Positions 1 through 7,177 of a DNA stretch of 11,596 nucleotides are shown piece after piece. Below the pieces are notes generated by a model. It was not told the DNA's origin, did no database searches, and saw nothing but the letters and a program-made list of their open reading frames with translations. The translations under genes and the position numbers were made by a program. Location of the stretch: positions 1 to 11,596 of the forward strand of contig DFOV01000283.1 in the NCBI GenBank assembly GCA_002376965.1, given 5' to 3'. Position 1 is the first letter of the stretch. Each line of letters begins with the position of its first letter. Source of the DNA: Gammaproteobacteria bacterium UBA3532 (GTDB taxonomy: Bacteria > Pseudomonadota > Gammaproteobacteria > Enterobacterales > UBA3532).

Positions 1-717
1 GGATTACATGCTTTATGGTTTTATCGCCTAGCCCATTGGTTATGGAGCAATGAGCTGAAATGGTTGGCCCGGTGTATATCCACGTTTGCGCGCTGGTTGA
101 CTGGTATTGAGATCCATCCGGGGGCCAAAATAGGGCGGCGCTTTTTTATTGATCATGGTATGGGCGTGGTGATCGGTGAGACTGCTGAAATTGGCGATGA
201 TTGTACGCTTTATCACGGTGTTACATTGGGCGGAACCAGTTGGAATAAAGGTAAGCGTCACCCCACGCTCAAGAATAATGTGGTTGTTGGTGCTGGCGCA
301 AAAGTTTTGGGGCCACTTTGTGTCGGAGAAAATGCCAGAATTGGTTCAAATGCCGTCGTGGTAAAAGATGTACCATGTGGAGCCACCATCGTGGGTATTC
401 CTGGGCATGTGGTTAAGAAGCGTCGGGAGCCTGCCGAACAATCCAATCACGAAATGGCGCAAAAAATTGGCTTTGATGCTTATGCGGCAACGAAGGATTC
501 TCCTGATCCCGTTGCTGAGGCTTTTCATATGATGCTTGATCATATGCAGGCTGTTGATAAGAAGCTTAATGTGATGTCCAAAGCACTCAACGAATTAGGT
601 AAAGATTGCGGTGGTAAGGTGCCGGAACTGGAAGTGACGGATCTGGATGCTGGTGATGAAGAGAACAGCTCAGAAGATATTGCTACCAGTAAGCAGCCTG
701 AAGTCGAGAGCGCCTAA
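1..717 (+). CDS. cysE: Serine O-acetyltransferase CysE (5' end cut off by the window)
   Basis: Transfers acetyl from acetyl-CoA to L-serine, giving O-acetylserine, the first committed step of cysteine synthesis in the cytoplasm. The reading frame is open from base 1 ([14 protein letters not shown]...), so the N-terminus lies outside the window; 238 residues are visible. The left-handed beta-helix (hexapeptide-repeat) fold is evident from [31 protein letters not shown] and [27 protein letters not shown]. The two histidines matching the E. coli catalytic pair (H158, H193) are seen in IDHGMGV and KRHPTL. After the catalytic domain (which ends near [10 protein letters not shown]) there is an unusually long tail: a helical stretch ([24 protein letters not shown]), then an acidic, Ser-rich end. 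It lies just upstream of iscR, as in Pseudomonas-type genomes, placing cysteine synthesis next to sulfur mobilisation. Identity is very secure; the role of the tail is unknown. Confidence 0.96.
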   Translation, partial: GLHALWFYRLAHWLWSNELKWLARCISTFARWLTGIEIHPGAKIGRRFFIDHGMGVVIGETAEIGDDCTLYHGVTLGGTSWNKGKRHPTLKNNVVVGAGAKVLGPLCVGENARIGSNAVVVKDVPCGATIVGIPGHVVKKRREPAEQSNHEMAQKIGFDAYAATKDSPDPVAEAFHMMLDHMQAVDKKLNVMSKALNELGKDCGGKVPELEVTDLDAGDEENSSEDIATSKQPEVESA

Positions 718-718
718 A

Positions 719-743
719 TTAACCCTGCGCAATAGTCAGGTAT
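719..743 (+). promoter_or_regulatory. Second, half-degenerate IscR site abutting the first
   Basis: The right half (733-743, TAGTCAGGTAT) is a perfect match to YAGTCRRSTAT of the type 1 consensus, while the left half is poorly conserved. It ends exactly where the complete site at 744-768 begins, so the two right halves are spaced by 25 bases on the same face order. Multiple IscR sites also occur upstream of E. coli iscR. Binding here may need cooperation from the strong neighbour. Confidence 0.5.
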
Positions 744-748
744 ATACT
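719..748 (+). promoter_or_regulatory. Candidate iscR promoter
   Basis: A -35-like TTAACC (719-724) and a -10-like TATACT (743-748) are separated by 18 bases, starting two bases after the cysE stop. Each is a partial match to the sigma-70 consensus (4/6 and 5/6). Both elements fall inside or at the edge of the two IscR sites described separately, which fits autorepression. An alternative pair, with TTGATT (748-753) as -35, would also overlap the operator but has a poor -10 (AAAAAT). The assignment of the exact promoter is an inference. Confidence 0.4.
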
Positions 749-768
749 TGATTAAAATAGTCGGGTAT
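744..768 (+). promoter_or_regulatory. IscR type 1 operator
   Basis: This 25-base stretch matches the type 1 IscR consensus ATASYYGACTRWWWYAGTCRRSTAT, as I recall it, at 24 of 25 positions; the single mismatch is T for C at position 752. The left arm is ATACTTGATT, the right arm TAGTCGGGTAT. It lies 35 to 59 bases before the iscR start codon. In E. coli, [2Fe-2S]-IscR binds type 1 sites and represses its own operon, so the same feedback is expected here. Confidence 0.85.
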
Positions 769-802
769 GGAAAAATGTTGCCATACAAAAGGGGTAGAGA
801 CT

Positions 803-1297
803 ATGCGATTAACTTCTAAAGGGCGCTATGCCGTTACCGCCATGTTGGACGTGGCTTTGCACAATACCAAAGGGCCGGTAACCTTGGCTGATATATCGGA
901 AAGGCAGGGGATTTCGCTTTCTTATCTTGAACAGCTCTTTGCTAAATTGCGTAAGGCTGGTTTGGTAAAAAGCTTACGTGGCCCTGGCGGTGGTTATCGG
1001 CTTAATCGTGAAGCCGCTGATATCAATGTGGCTGAAGTCATATCCGCGGTAGATGAAAGCGTCGATGCAACTCGCTGCCGTGGCCAGAAGGGCTGCCAGG
1101 ATGGCAGTGTGTGTCTGACTCACCGTTTATGGACGGATCTCAGCGAGCAAATCTACGACTTTCTCGAAGCGATAAGCCTTGCTGAAGTGTTAAAACGCAA
1201 TGAAGTGCAGGATATTGCCATGCGCCAAGATAGTAAACAGCGCAAAATTATACTTGCTCAGCCGACTGATGAACTGTCGTCGGCAAACCTTATTTAG
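803..1297 (+). CDS. iscR: Fe-S cluster-sensing transcription regulator IscR
   Basis: Rrf2-family regulator that binds a [2Fe-2S] cluster and represses Fe-S assembly genes when clusters are plentiful. The 164-residue product starts [20 protein letters not shown], like E. coli IscR (162 aa). A winged helix-turn-helix fills residues 1-70 ([25 protein letters not shown], then RGPGGGYRL). The cluster ligands are all present: C92, C98, C104 and H107 in the segment [17 protein letters not shown], at the same numbers as in E. coli. The ATG at 803 is chosen over an in-frame ATG at 767 because 767 lies in the operator and would add 12 non-homologous residues; AGGGG at 790-794 is a suitable ribosome site. 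A strong IscR operator lies upstream. iscS follows after 18 bases, so the two are surely cotranscribed, but the rest of the isc operon is missing. Confidence 0.96.
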   Translation: MRLTSKGRYAVTAMLDVALHNTKGPVTLADISERQGISLSYLEQLFAKLRKAGLVKSLRGPGGGYRLNREAADINVAEVISAVDESVDATRCRGQKGCQDGSVCLTHRLWTDLSEQIYDFLEAISLAEVLKRNEVQDIAMRQDSKQRKIILAQPTDELSSANLI

Positions 1298-1301
1298 TAC
1301 T

Positions 1302-1308
1302 GGGAGAG
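1302..1308 (+). promoter_or_regulatory. Ribosome binding site supporting the iscS TTG start
   Basis: GGGAGAG sits 7 bases before the TTG at 1316. No ATG or GTG start in the iscS frame lies close to the start of the conserved [12 protein letters not shown] sequence, so this purine-rich site is what decides the TTG start. Confidence 0.6.
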
Positions 1309-1315
1309 TGTTTCG

Positions 1316-2458
1316 TTGTCGCCGATTTATTTAGACTATAACGCCACCACCCCTGTTGACCCGCGTGTTGCAGAAGTCATGATGTCATGCCTGACGATGG
1401 ATGGTAATTATGGTAATCCCGCTTCTCGTTCGCATATTTATGGTTGGAAAGCCGAAGAGGCCGTAGACATTGCCCGTTCTGCAATTGCTGATTTGGTTGG
1501 AGCCGATTCTAGAGAAATCGTCTTCACCTCTGGGGCTACAGAGTCAAATAATCTGGCGATCAAAGGGCTCGCTTTAGCCCGCCAAGACAAGGGCAAACAC
1601 CTGATCACTACGACCATTGAGCACAAAGCCTCGCTAGACTCTTTTCAGTACCTGTCATCGTTAGGTTTTGAGGTTACATACCTTCCGGTAGGCGAGAACG
1701 GAATCGTTAATCCTGATCAGGTCAAGCAAGCTATTCGTTCTGATACAACCTGTATCTCTGTCATGCACGTCAACAATGAAATTGGCACCATTCAGCCTAT
1801 TGAGCAGATCGGTGCTATTGCCAGAAACAACAATATTGCTTTCCATGTGGATGCTGCACAAAGCCTGGGTAAGCTTGCTATTGATGTGGCTGAGTTACAA
1901 GTCGACCTAATGTCTTTTTCTGCACACAAAATGTATGGGCCGAAAGGCATAGGAGCGTTATATGTGCGCCGCAGCCCAGATATTCAAATCATTCCACAAA
2001 TGCATGGTGGCGGCCATGAAAGAGGCATGCGTTCTGGTACCTTGCCTACCCACCAAGTCGTTGGTTTTGGTAAAGCATGTGAAATAGCGAAGGCTGAGAT
2101 GGCGGAAGAAAACGGGCGAATTAAGGCACTGCGCGACCGCTTCTGGTCGGTTGTATCCAGCATGGATGGTGTGGTGTTAAATGGTGATGCAGACAAGCGC
2201 GTTTCAGGAAATCTTAATATCGGGTTTACTGGGGTGGATGGTGAAACCTTGTTGATGTCAATGCGCTCTCTCGCCGTTTCATCCGGCTCTGCTTGCACAT
2301 CCGCCAGTGTTGAGCCTTCTTATGTACTTAAGGCAATAGGGCTGAGTGATGAATTGGCACATAGCTCTATTCGTTTTTCATTTGGACGATTTACTCAAGA
2401 GCAGGACGTCGATCGGGCTGCGGAAGAAGTTGTCAAAGTCGCTTCATTATTACGCTAG
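1316..2458 (+). CDS. iscS: Cysteine desulfurase IscS, lacking the C-terminal tail
   Basis: PLP-dependent enzyme that removes sulfur from L-cysteine as a persulfide and passes it to Fe-S assembly, tRNA thiolation and cofactor synthesis. The start is TTG, giving [18 protein letters not shown], one residue shorter than E. coli IscS at this end. Active-site residues are complete: H103 (IEHKA), D179 and Q182 (HVDAAQS), the PLP lysine K205 ([10 protein letters not shown]) and the sulfur-carrying C327 in [17 protein letters not shown], the long mobile loop of the IscS class rather than the short SufS type. The protein stops at residue 380 (VVKVASLLR), where E. coli IscS (404 aa) continues with about 23 residues ending in IEWAHH. 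That tail is known to contribute to IscU binding. iscU itself, normally next, is absent; ndk follows after 126 bases. Sure of the family; altered partner use is inferred. Confidence 0.94.
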   Translation: MSPIYLDYNATTPVDPRVAEVMMSCLTMDGNYGNPASRSHIYGWKAEEAVDIARSAIADLVGADSREIVFTSGATESNNLAIKGLALARQDKGKHLITTTIEHKASLDSFQYLSSLGFEVTYLPVGENGIVNPDQVKQAIRSDTTCISVMHVNNEIGTIQPIEQIGAIARNNNIAFHVDAAQSLGKLAIDVAELQVDLMSFSAHKMYGPKGIGALYVRRSPDIQIIPQMHGGGHERGMRSGTLPTHQVVGFGKACEIAKAEMAEENGRIKALRDRFWSVVSSMDGVVLNGDADKRVSGNLNIGFTGVDGETLLMSMRSLAVSSGSACTSASVEPSYVLKAIGLSDELAHSSIRFSFGRFTQEQDVDRAAEEVVKVASLLR

Positions 2459-2472
2459 ACCCCGTTTATCTA

Positions 2473-2500
2473 TTTAAACTTTTTTCATTGTGGTTATAAT
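2473..2500 (+). promoter_or_regulatory. Promoter of ndk
   Basis: A perfect -10 TATAAT (2495-2500) is preceded at 16 bases by TTTAAA (2473-2478, 4 of 6 to the -35 consensus). Transcription would start near 2507, giving a leader of about 78 bases before the ndk start codon. This makes ndk independent of the IscR-controlled iscRS unit. Confidence 0.6.
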
Positions 2501-2515
2501 GGCCGCCGACTACCA

Positions 2516-2550
2516 GCCTCTACTATCAATCATTGCGCAGATAGAGAGGC
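2516..2550 (+). other. Leader hairpin before ndk
   Basis: GCCTCT-A-CTATC (2516-2527) pairs with GATAGAGAGGC (2540-2550), giving 11 base pairs with one bulged A and a 12-base loop containing TGCGCA. It has no T run after it, so it is not an ordinary terminator for iscS. It would lie at the very 5' end of the ndk messenger. It could protect the transcript or bind a regulator; this role is inferred. Confidence 0.5.
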
Positions 2551-2584
2551 ATACTACCCAATATGAGATGAACTGGAGACAATC

Positions 2585-3013
2585 ATGGCGATTGAAAAAA
2601 CTTTTTCTATTATAAAACCTGACGCTGTTGCAAAAAATGTTATTGGTGAAATCTATAGCCGTTTTGAGCGTGCTGGGCTTACTATCATTGCATCTAAAAT
2701 GATTCATATGACCAAAGAGCAAGCTGAAGGTTTTTATGCTGAGCATAAAGAGCGTCCGTTTTTTCCTCATTTGGTTGAGTTCATGACATCTGGTCCAGTG
2801 ATGGTTCAAGTATTGGAAGGTGAGAATGCTATCTTAGCCAACCGTGAAATCATGGGAGCGACTAATCCAGCAGAAGCGTTGCGCGGCACCATCCGTGCTG
2901 ATTATGCAGAAACAGTTGATGCCAACGCTGTTCATGGTTCTGATGCGCCAGAATCTGCAGCACGTGAGATTGCTTATTTCTTTGATGCCAACGAAGTTTA
3001 CTCTCGCGCATAA
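2585..3013 (+). CDS. ndk: Nucleoside diphosphate kinase
   Basis: Transfers the gamma phosphate of ATP to other NDPs through a phosphohistidine, balancing NTP and dNTP pools in the cytoplasm. The 142-residue length is standard for bacterial Ndk. Diagnostic motifs are the N-terminal FSIIKPDAV (K11 contacts the nucleotide), [19 protein letters not shown] and the active site NAVHGSD with catalytic H117. The ATG at 2585 follows GGAG at 2575-2578. It has its own promoter and terminator, so it appears to be a single-gene unit. In Pseudomonas-type genomes ndk comes after iscX; here it comes directly after iscS, which is how the missing isc genes are recognised. Confidence 0.97.
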   Translation: MAIEKTFSIIKPDAVAKNVIGEIYSRFERAGLTIIASKMIHMTKEQAEGFYAEHKERPFFPHLVEFMTSGPVMVQVLEGENAILANREIMGATNPAEALRGTIRADYAETVDANAVHGSDAPESAAREIAYFFDANEVYSRA

Positions 3014-3040
3014 GAAATAATATGCTGTGCCAGAGCTAGA

Positions 3041-3063
3041 GGCCGCCGATATGCGGCCTTTTT
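3041..3063 (+). terminator. Intrinsic terminator of ndk
   Basis: GGCCGC (3041-3046) pairs with GCGGCC (3053-3058) around a six-base loop CGATAT, followed by five T residues. Flanking AGA/TTT can extend the stem. It is 27 bases beyond the ndk stop codon: a classic Rho-independent terminator. Confidence 0.9.
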
Positions 3064-3090
3064 ATTGCTCGAATATTAAGCAGCGTTCGG

Positions 3091-3096
3091 TATAAT
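3091..3096 (+). promoter_or_regulatory. Probable -10 element for rlmN
   Basis: A perfect TATAAT lies 39 bases before the rlmN start and after the ndk terminator, where a promoter is needed. No good -35 stands at 16-18 bases (17 gives CTCGAA), and TTGCTC at 3065-3070 is 20 bases away, so the promoter may be weak or activator-assisted. It probably drives the rlmN-pilF-rodZ-ispG block. Confidence 0.45.
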
Positions 3097-3135
3097 AAGC
3101 ACAGCGTTAGCATAAGGGTTCTTTTAGAGGTAATA

Positions 3136-4242
3136 ATGAGTCAGTCCAAAGTTAATTTGTTGGGATTAGATAGACCTGCCATGGAGCGGTTTATTGAATC
3201 TATTGGGGAAAAGCCATTTCGAGTGAGTCAAATCATGAAATGGATCCATCAGTTTGGTGTCTCCAGCTTTGATGACATGACGAACCTGAGTAAGGCCTCT
3301 CGGGCCAAGTTAGAGGAAGTGGCGGAGATAAATGCCCCCGAGTTTGAGTTGGAACATGCTTCACGAGACGGCACTCGCAAGTGGGTGGTGCAACTCGGTG
3401 ATGGCCAGCGGGTTGAAACGGTGTATATCCCAGAAGGGCAGCGTGGTACTCTGTGTGTTTCTTCTCAGGTCGGCTGTGCGCTGGACTGTTCTTTCTGTTC
3501 AACCGCCCAGCAGGGCTTCAATCGTAACTTAAGTGCTGCTGAAATCATCGGGCAGGTCTGGTATGCCGCTAGACACTTAGGTGCAGAAAAAACAACCGGC
3601 GAACGCAAGATCACGAATGTAGTCATGATGGGTATGGGAGAGCCTTTGGCCAATTTTGATGCTGTAGTGCAAGCCATGGAAATTATGAAAGATGACTACG
3701 CTTACGGCCTGTCTCGTCGACGTGTTACGTTAAGTACTTCCGGCATGGTTCCAGCACTAAATCGGTTGGCCGAAGTGAGCGATGTTCATTTGGCCGTTTC
3801 TCTTCACGCCCCAAACGATCAGCTACGCGATGAGCTGGTGCCTATTAATAAGAAATACCCTTTAAATCAATTGATTGAAGCCTGCAACACCTACCTGGAT
3901 AAGGCTAATCCGACCAAGAAAATCACTATGGAATATGTGATGTTGGATGGGGTGAATGATACGCCAGAGCATGCCCGGCAGTTAGTCCGACTACTGCGCA
4001 AAGTGCCAAGCAAAATCAATTTGATACCCTTCAATCCGTTTCCTGCATCTAAATATAAGCGGTCCAGCGATGAAGTTATTGAAAAATTTGCTAAAATCCT
4101 ATTAGCAGCCGGGTATACTGTGTTGACACGCAAGACTAGAGGTGATGATATTGACGCTGCTTGTGGGCAGCTGGTTGGTGAAGTGAATGACAGAACCAAA
4201 AGGCAACAGCGCCGTGTAATCGCTTCCCAAAATGTCGCTTGA
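3136..4242 (+). CDS. rlmN: Dual-specificity rRNA/tRNA adenine-C2 methyltransferase RlmN
   Basis: Radical SAM enzyme that methylates C2 of A2503 in 23S rRNA and of A37 in some tRNAs, affecting decoding accuracy and the peptidyl transferase centre. The 368-residue product has the cluster-binding CxxxCxxC motif (C114, C118, C121 in [14 protein letters not shown]), the SAM-binding MGMGEP (165-170) and the methyl-carrying C343 near the C-terminus (DIDAACGQL), equivalent to C355 in E. coli. AGAGG (3126-3130) precedes the ATG by five bases. It needs a [4Fe-4S] cluster, so its position near iscRS is notable, though this linkage is common in gammaproteobacteria. pilF follows after 43 bases with no terminator. 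Confidence 0.97.
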   Translation: MSQSKVNLLGLDRPAMERFIESIGEKPFRVSQIMKWIHQFGVSSFDDMTNLSKASRAKLEEVAEINAPEFELEHASRDGTRKWVVQLGDGQRVETVYIPEGQRGTLCVSSQVGCALDCSFCSTAQQGFNRNLSAAEIIGQVWYAARHLGAEKTTGERKITNVVMMGMGEPLANFDAVVQAMEIMKDDYAYGLSRRRVTLSTSGMVPALNRLAEVSDVHLAVSLHAPNDQLRDELVPINKKYPLNQLIEACNTYLDKANPTKKITMEYVMLDGVNDTPEHARQLVRLLRKVPSKINLIPFNPFPASKYKRSSDEVIEKFAKILLAAGYTVLTRKTRGDDIDAACGQLVGEVNDRTKRQQRRVIASQNVA

Positions 4243-4285
4243 TCGTCCTGCGAACCTAAACTTTTACAAATAGGAAAAGCCATTA

Positions 4286-5092
4286 ATGCGTTTTACTTTG
4301 ATAATCGGGGTAATGGTTGTTTTATTGATGCTTCAGGGGTGCGCAACGACTGAGTCACAGAATTCAAGTCGCGCTAATAATAGTGCTTCATCTCAGGGGG
4401 CGAGTAAAAAAGAGTTAGAAAATAAAAAGGCCGATCGGAGGCTCGCTCTTGCCATTGAGTATTTACGCCAAGGAAATTATGACTGGGCAAAAATGAACCT
4501 TGAGAAAGCCAAAGAGCATGCGCCCAAGCGCGCCGATATTCAGTATGCATTTGGCTACTACTATCAAACCGTTGGCGAATATGAACTAGCTGAGGAATAC
4601 TTTCTAAAATCGATTAAGATCGATCCGAATCAGCCTGAAGTGTATAACAATTATGGTACCTTTTTATGTGATAGAGGACGGTTTGAAGAAGCTGAAGAGA
4701 ACTTTCTAAAAGCGGTTTCCATAAAAAGCTATACCAATGCCGGTCAGGCTTTCGAAAATCTGGCTTTTTGTTCTTTGAAAGCTAAAAAAGAAGAGGAAGC
4801 GAACTTCTATTTTTCCAAAGCACTTGATCACAATCCGCGGTTATTAAAAACGCTGACCCACTTGGTTAATCAATCTATTCTCAAAGAAGACTATAAGTCG
4901 GCCAGGGAATATATGCGTGATTACGAGCGGGCTACTCCTCACTCTCCGGGCAGCCTGTTTGCTGCTTGGACTATCGAAGTCAAGTTGGATAATCAGCGAG
5001 GTGCTGCAACCTACGAGGAAATGTTGATGTCGCGCTTTCCTGACTCGCCGCAAGCTCAACAGCTGCAACAAATTAAAAATCAACTAAGGTGA
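4286..5092 (+). CDS. pilF: Type IV pilus pilotin lipoprotein PilF/PilW (TPR protein)
   Basis: Outer-membrane lipoprotein which in Pseudomonas (PilF) and others (PilW) carries the secretin PilQ to the outer membrane and helps it multimerise during type IV pilus biogenesis. The signal peptide MRFTLIIGVMVVLLMLQGC ends in a lipobox with lipidated C19. A Ser/Asn-rich linker (20-45) leads into a stack of tetratricopeptide repeats, roughly 48-81, 84-115, 118-150 and 153-186, with further helices to the end; typical signatures are NNYGTFLCDRGRFEEAEENF and AFGYYYQTVGEYELAEEYF. At 268 residues it is slightly longer than the P. aeruginosa protein. It precedes rodZ by four bases, the standard rlmN-pilF-rodZ-ispG order. 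Family sure; pilus role inferred from homology and synteny. Confidence 0.9.
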   Translation: MRFTLIIGVMVVLLMLQGCATTESQNSSRANNSASSQGASKKELENKKADRRLALAIEYLRQGNYDWAKMNLEKAKEHAPKRADIQYAFGYYYQTVGEYELAEEYFLKSIKIDPNQPEVYNNYGTFLCDRGRFEEAEENFLKAVSIKSYTNAGQAFENLAFCSLKAKKEEEANFYFSKALDHNPRLLKTLTHLVNQSILKEDYKSAREYMRDYERATPHSPGSLFAAWTIEVKLDNQRGAATYEEMLMSRFPDSPQAQQLQQIKNQLR

Positions 5093-5096
5093 CCTA

Positions 5097-6041
5097 ATGG
5101 TAGAGGAAACCAAGAAAAAAGTACGTGGTGGGGCTGGGTTTAGATTAAAAGCCGCCCGTGAAGAGCAAGGATTAACGTTACATGATGTTGCTGAGCGGTT
5201 ACACCTATCCAAAGACTTATTGGCAAAAATCGAGGCAGATTACGATAGTCTGAATGTCGCACCTGCTTTTCTAAAGGGTTACGTTCGCTCATATGCCAAT
5301 TTGCTTAACTTACCTGCAGATGAGTTGGTCAGTGCCTTAAACCTGGGTTCCAGTTCAGATATCGATTTGGCCCATGCTCAAAAGCGCTACGCCGAGAAAA
5401 CAAGAAAAGCCCGTACCAAATTCTATTATGTTGCCAGTATGATCCTGGTGGCTGCAGTGGTTGCTATTCTTTGGTTTGTATATCCACTGCTTGTTGAAAT
5501 GACACCGCAGCAGCCCGATGAATCAGATATCAGTGATTTGCCAGCAGAAGTGGAAGAGCATCGTTCCAGGCCTGGACAAGCAAATGATCTTTCTCTTAGC
5601 GTAAATTCAGAGCCAGAAGGCTTGGAGCCAGGATCTGAAAGTGAGCTAGCTAGCAATAATCTTGATGAGAGTTTCAGCGAGTCCGCGCGTTTTAACAATG
5701 ATGGTGTTGAAGCTGATTCTCACACAAGTGAAGGAATAACAGACAACGATGAGGCTTTGACCGAACACGAAGTCGAAACCAGCCAGCGCGATGAATCCAC
5801 TGGTCCTCTTCTTGAAATGACTTTCGACGACGATTGTTGGATCAGCGTAACTGACAACGATGGAGAAGTGGTCGCTTACGGCACCAAGCGAAAAGGTGAA
5901 AATGTGAGTGTATCAGGCGCTCTGCCTTTTAAATTGGTGCTTGGTAACCCCTCCGTAGTGAATATAGCCCTCAATGGCGAAAACATAGATATTTCTCACT
6001 TGCCTAAAGGGCAGGTGGGTAGACTTTTTGTAGGTGAGTAA
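5097..6041 (+). CDS. rodZ: Cell-shape protein RodZ
   Basis: Bitopic inner-membrane protein that links MreB filaments to the elongasome and sets rod shape. The 314-residue product has a Cro/C1-type helix-turn-helix domain at residues about 13-80 ([20 protein letters not shown], then [13 protein letters not shown]), which in E. coli RodZ binds MreB. Next come a basic segment (KTRKARTK), one membrane helix near 110-133 ([20 protein letters not shown]), a periplasmic linker of about 100 residues (135-236) rich in Glu, Asp and Ser, and the C-terminal RodZ beta domain (DUF4115-like) from [16 protein letters not shown] to the end. The start codon follows pilF by four bases with AAGGT at 5086-5090. 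Its stop overlaps the ispG start by one base, showing translational coupling. Confidence 0.94.
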   Translation: MVEETKKKVRGGAGFRLKAAREEQGLTLHDVAERLHLSKDLLAKIEADYDSLNVAPAFLKGYVRSYANLLNLPADELVSALNLGSSSDIDLAHAQKRYAEKTRKARTKFYYVASMILVAAVVAILWFVYPLLVEMTPQQPDESDISDLPAEVEEHRSRPGQANDLSLSVNSEPEGLEPGSESELASNNLDESFSESARFNNDGVEADSHTSEGITDNDEALTEHEVETSQRDESTGPLLEMTFDDDCWISVTDNDGEVVAYGTKRKGENVSVSGALPFKLVLGNPSVVNIALNGENIDISHLPKGQVGRLFVGE

Positions 6042-7141
6042 TGTTTCACGAGTCTCCCGTAGTTCGTAAAAAAACCAAACAGATCCATGTTGGAAAAATC
6101 GCGGTCGGTGGTGATGCTCCGATTAGCGTACAAAGTATGACCAATACCAACACCTGTGACGTCGAAGCGACAGTCAACCAGATCCGGTCTTTGGAAGAGG
6201 TTGGGGCGGATATCGTACGAGTTTCAGTTCCTTCACTGGATGCCGCTGAAGCTTTCGCTAAAATTCGTGCTCAGGTGGCGGTGCCCCTGGTTGCTGATAT
6301 TCATTTTGATTATAAAATTGCGCTTAAAGTCGCGGAATACGGTGTTGACTGCTTGCGGATCAACCCAGGAAATATCGGCAAGGAAGAACGTATTCGTGCT
6401 GTAGTCAACAGTGCTAAAGATAAAGGCATTCCCATTCGTATTGGCGTGAATGCTGGTTCGTTAGAGAAAGATTTACAAAAGAAGTATGGAGAGCCTACGC
6501 CGGAAGCGTTGGTTGAATCCGCTCTTCGTCATGTCGAGATTTTGGACCGCTTGGACTTTGACCAATTTAAAGTCTCAGTGAAAGCCTCTGACGTCTTTTT
6601 GGCAGTCGAGTCTTACCGGTTGCTGTCACAAAAAATCGAGCAGCCACTCCACTTGGGGATTACCGAAGCGGGTGGATTCCGAGCTGGCGCCGTTAAGTCT
6701 GCTGTTGGCTTGGGGATGCTGCTGGCTGATGGTATCGGCGACACCATACGGATTTCTCTCGCTGCGGACCCTGTCGAAGAAATTAAGGTCGGTTTTGATA
6801 TACTGAAGTCGCTACGGTTGCGTACAAAAGGTATCAATTTTATTGCTTGCCCCAGTTGTTCACGCCAGAATTTTGATGTTATTAAAACAGTCAATGCCTT
6901 GGAAAACCGGTTAGAAGACGTACAAACAGCGGTTGATGTCGCTGTTATTGGCTGTATTGTGAATGGGCCTGGCGAAGCCAAAGAAGCCCATCTGGGTATT
7001 GCCGGTGGTCCTGGTGGCAGCATGCTGTATATTGATGGTCAAAAAGCACAGCGCCTGGATAACGATGCATTAGTCGATATTCTCGAAAAACAAGTGCGAC
7101 AAAAGGCTCGCCAGCTCGACGTCAAGGTAGAGCATAGTTAG
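6041..7141 (+). CDS. ispG: 4-hydroxy-3-methylbut-2-en-1-yl diphosphate synthase IspG (GcpE)
   Basis: Converts methylerythritol cyclodiphosphate into HMBPP in the non-mevalonate isoprenoid pathway, using a [4Fe-4S] cluster and reducing power from flavodoxin or ferredoxin. The 366-residue, two-domain bacterial form is intact: a TIM barrel beginning with [15 protein letters not shown] and containing [18 protein letters not shown] and [10 protein letters not shown], then a cluster domain with C270 and C273 ([11 protein letters not shown]) and C305 plus the catalytic glutamate E312 ([12 protein letters not shown]), matching E. coli numbering. ATG overlaps the rodZ stop (TAATG). With no ferredoxin gene (fdx) at the local isc site, its electron donor must be encoded elsewhere. 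hisS, a frequent next neighbour, is not present. Confidence 0.97.
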   Translation: MFHESPVVRKKTKQIHVGKIAVGGDAPISVQSMTNTNTCDVEATVNQIRSLEEVGADIVRVSVPSLDAAEAFAKIRAQVAVPLVADIHFDYKIALKVAEYGVDCLRINPGNIGKEERIRAVVNSAKDKGIPIRIGVNAGSLEKDLQKKYGEPTPEALVESALRHVEILDRLDFDQFKVSVKASDVFLAVESYRLLSQKIEQPLHLGITEAGGFRAGAVKSAVGLGMLLADGIGDTIRISLAADPVEEIKVGFDILKSLRLRTKGINFIACPSCSRQNFDVIKTVNALENRLEDVQTAVDVAVIGCIVNGPGEAKEAHLGIAGGPGGSMLYIDGQKAQRLDNDALVDILEKQVRQKARQLDVKVEHS

Positions 7142-7177
7142 CAATAAAAATAACCAAAATAGCAAACTGGAGTTCTC

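Noticed and set aside
767..802. Upstream in-frame ATG that would lengthen IscR by 12 residues
   Set aside because: The ATG overlaps the end of the IscR operator, the added residues are not homologous to IscR, and cysteine numbering matches E. coli from the ATG at 803.
1984..2298. Minus-strand open frame of 104 codons inside iscS
   Set aside because: Shadow of the iscS coding sequence; no homology or start signals, and iscS is clearly real on the other strand.
2516..2550. Hairpin as an iscS terminator
   Set aside because: It is not followed by a T run and lies downstream of a perfect ndk -10 element, so it belongs to the ndk leader.
2459..2584. Remnants of iscU or iscX in the gap after iscS
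   Set aside because: I read the gap for traces of the known iscU beginning or the acidic iscX sequence and saw none; the space is accounted for by the ndk promoter and leader.
3891..4283. Minus-strand open frame of 130 codons over the end of rlmN
   Set aside because: Antisense shadow of rlmN; the product is not recognisable and rlmN carries all expected motifs.
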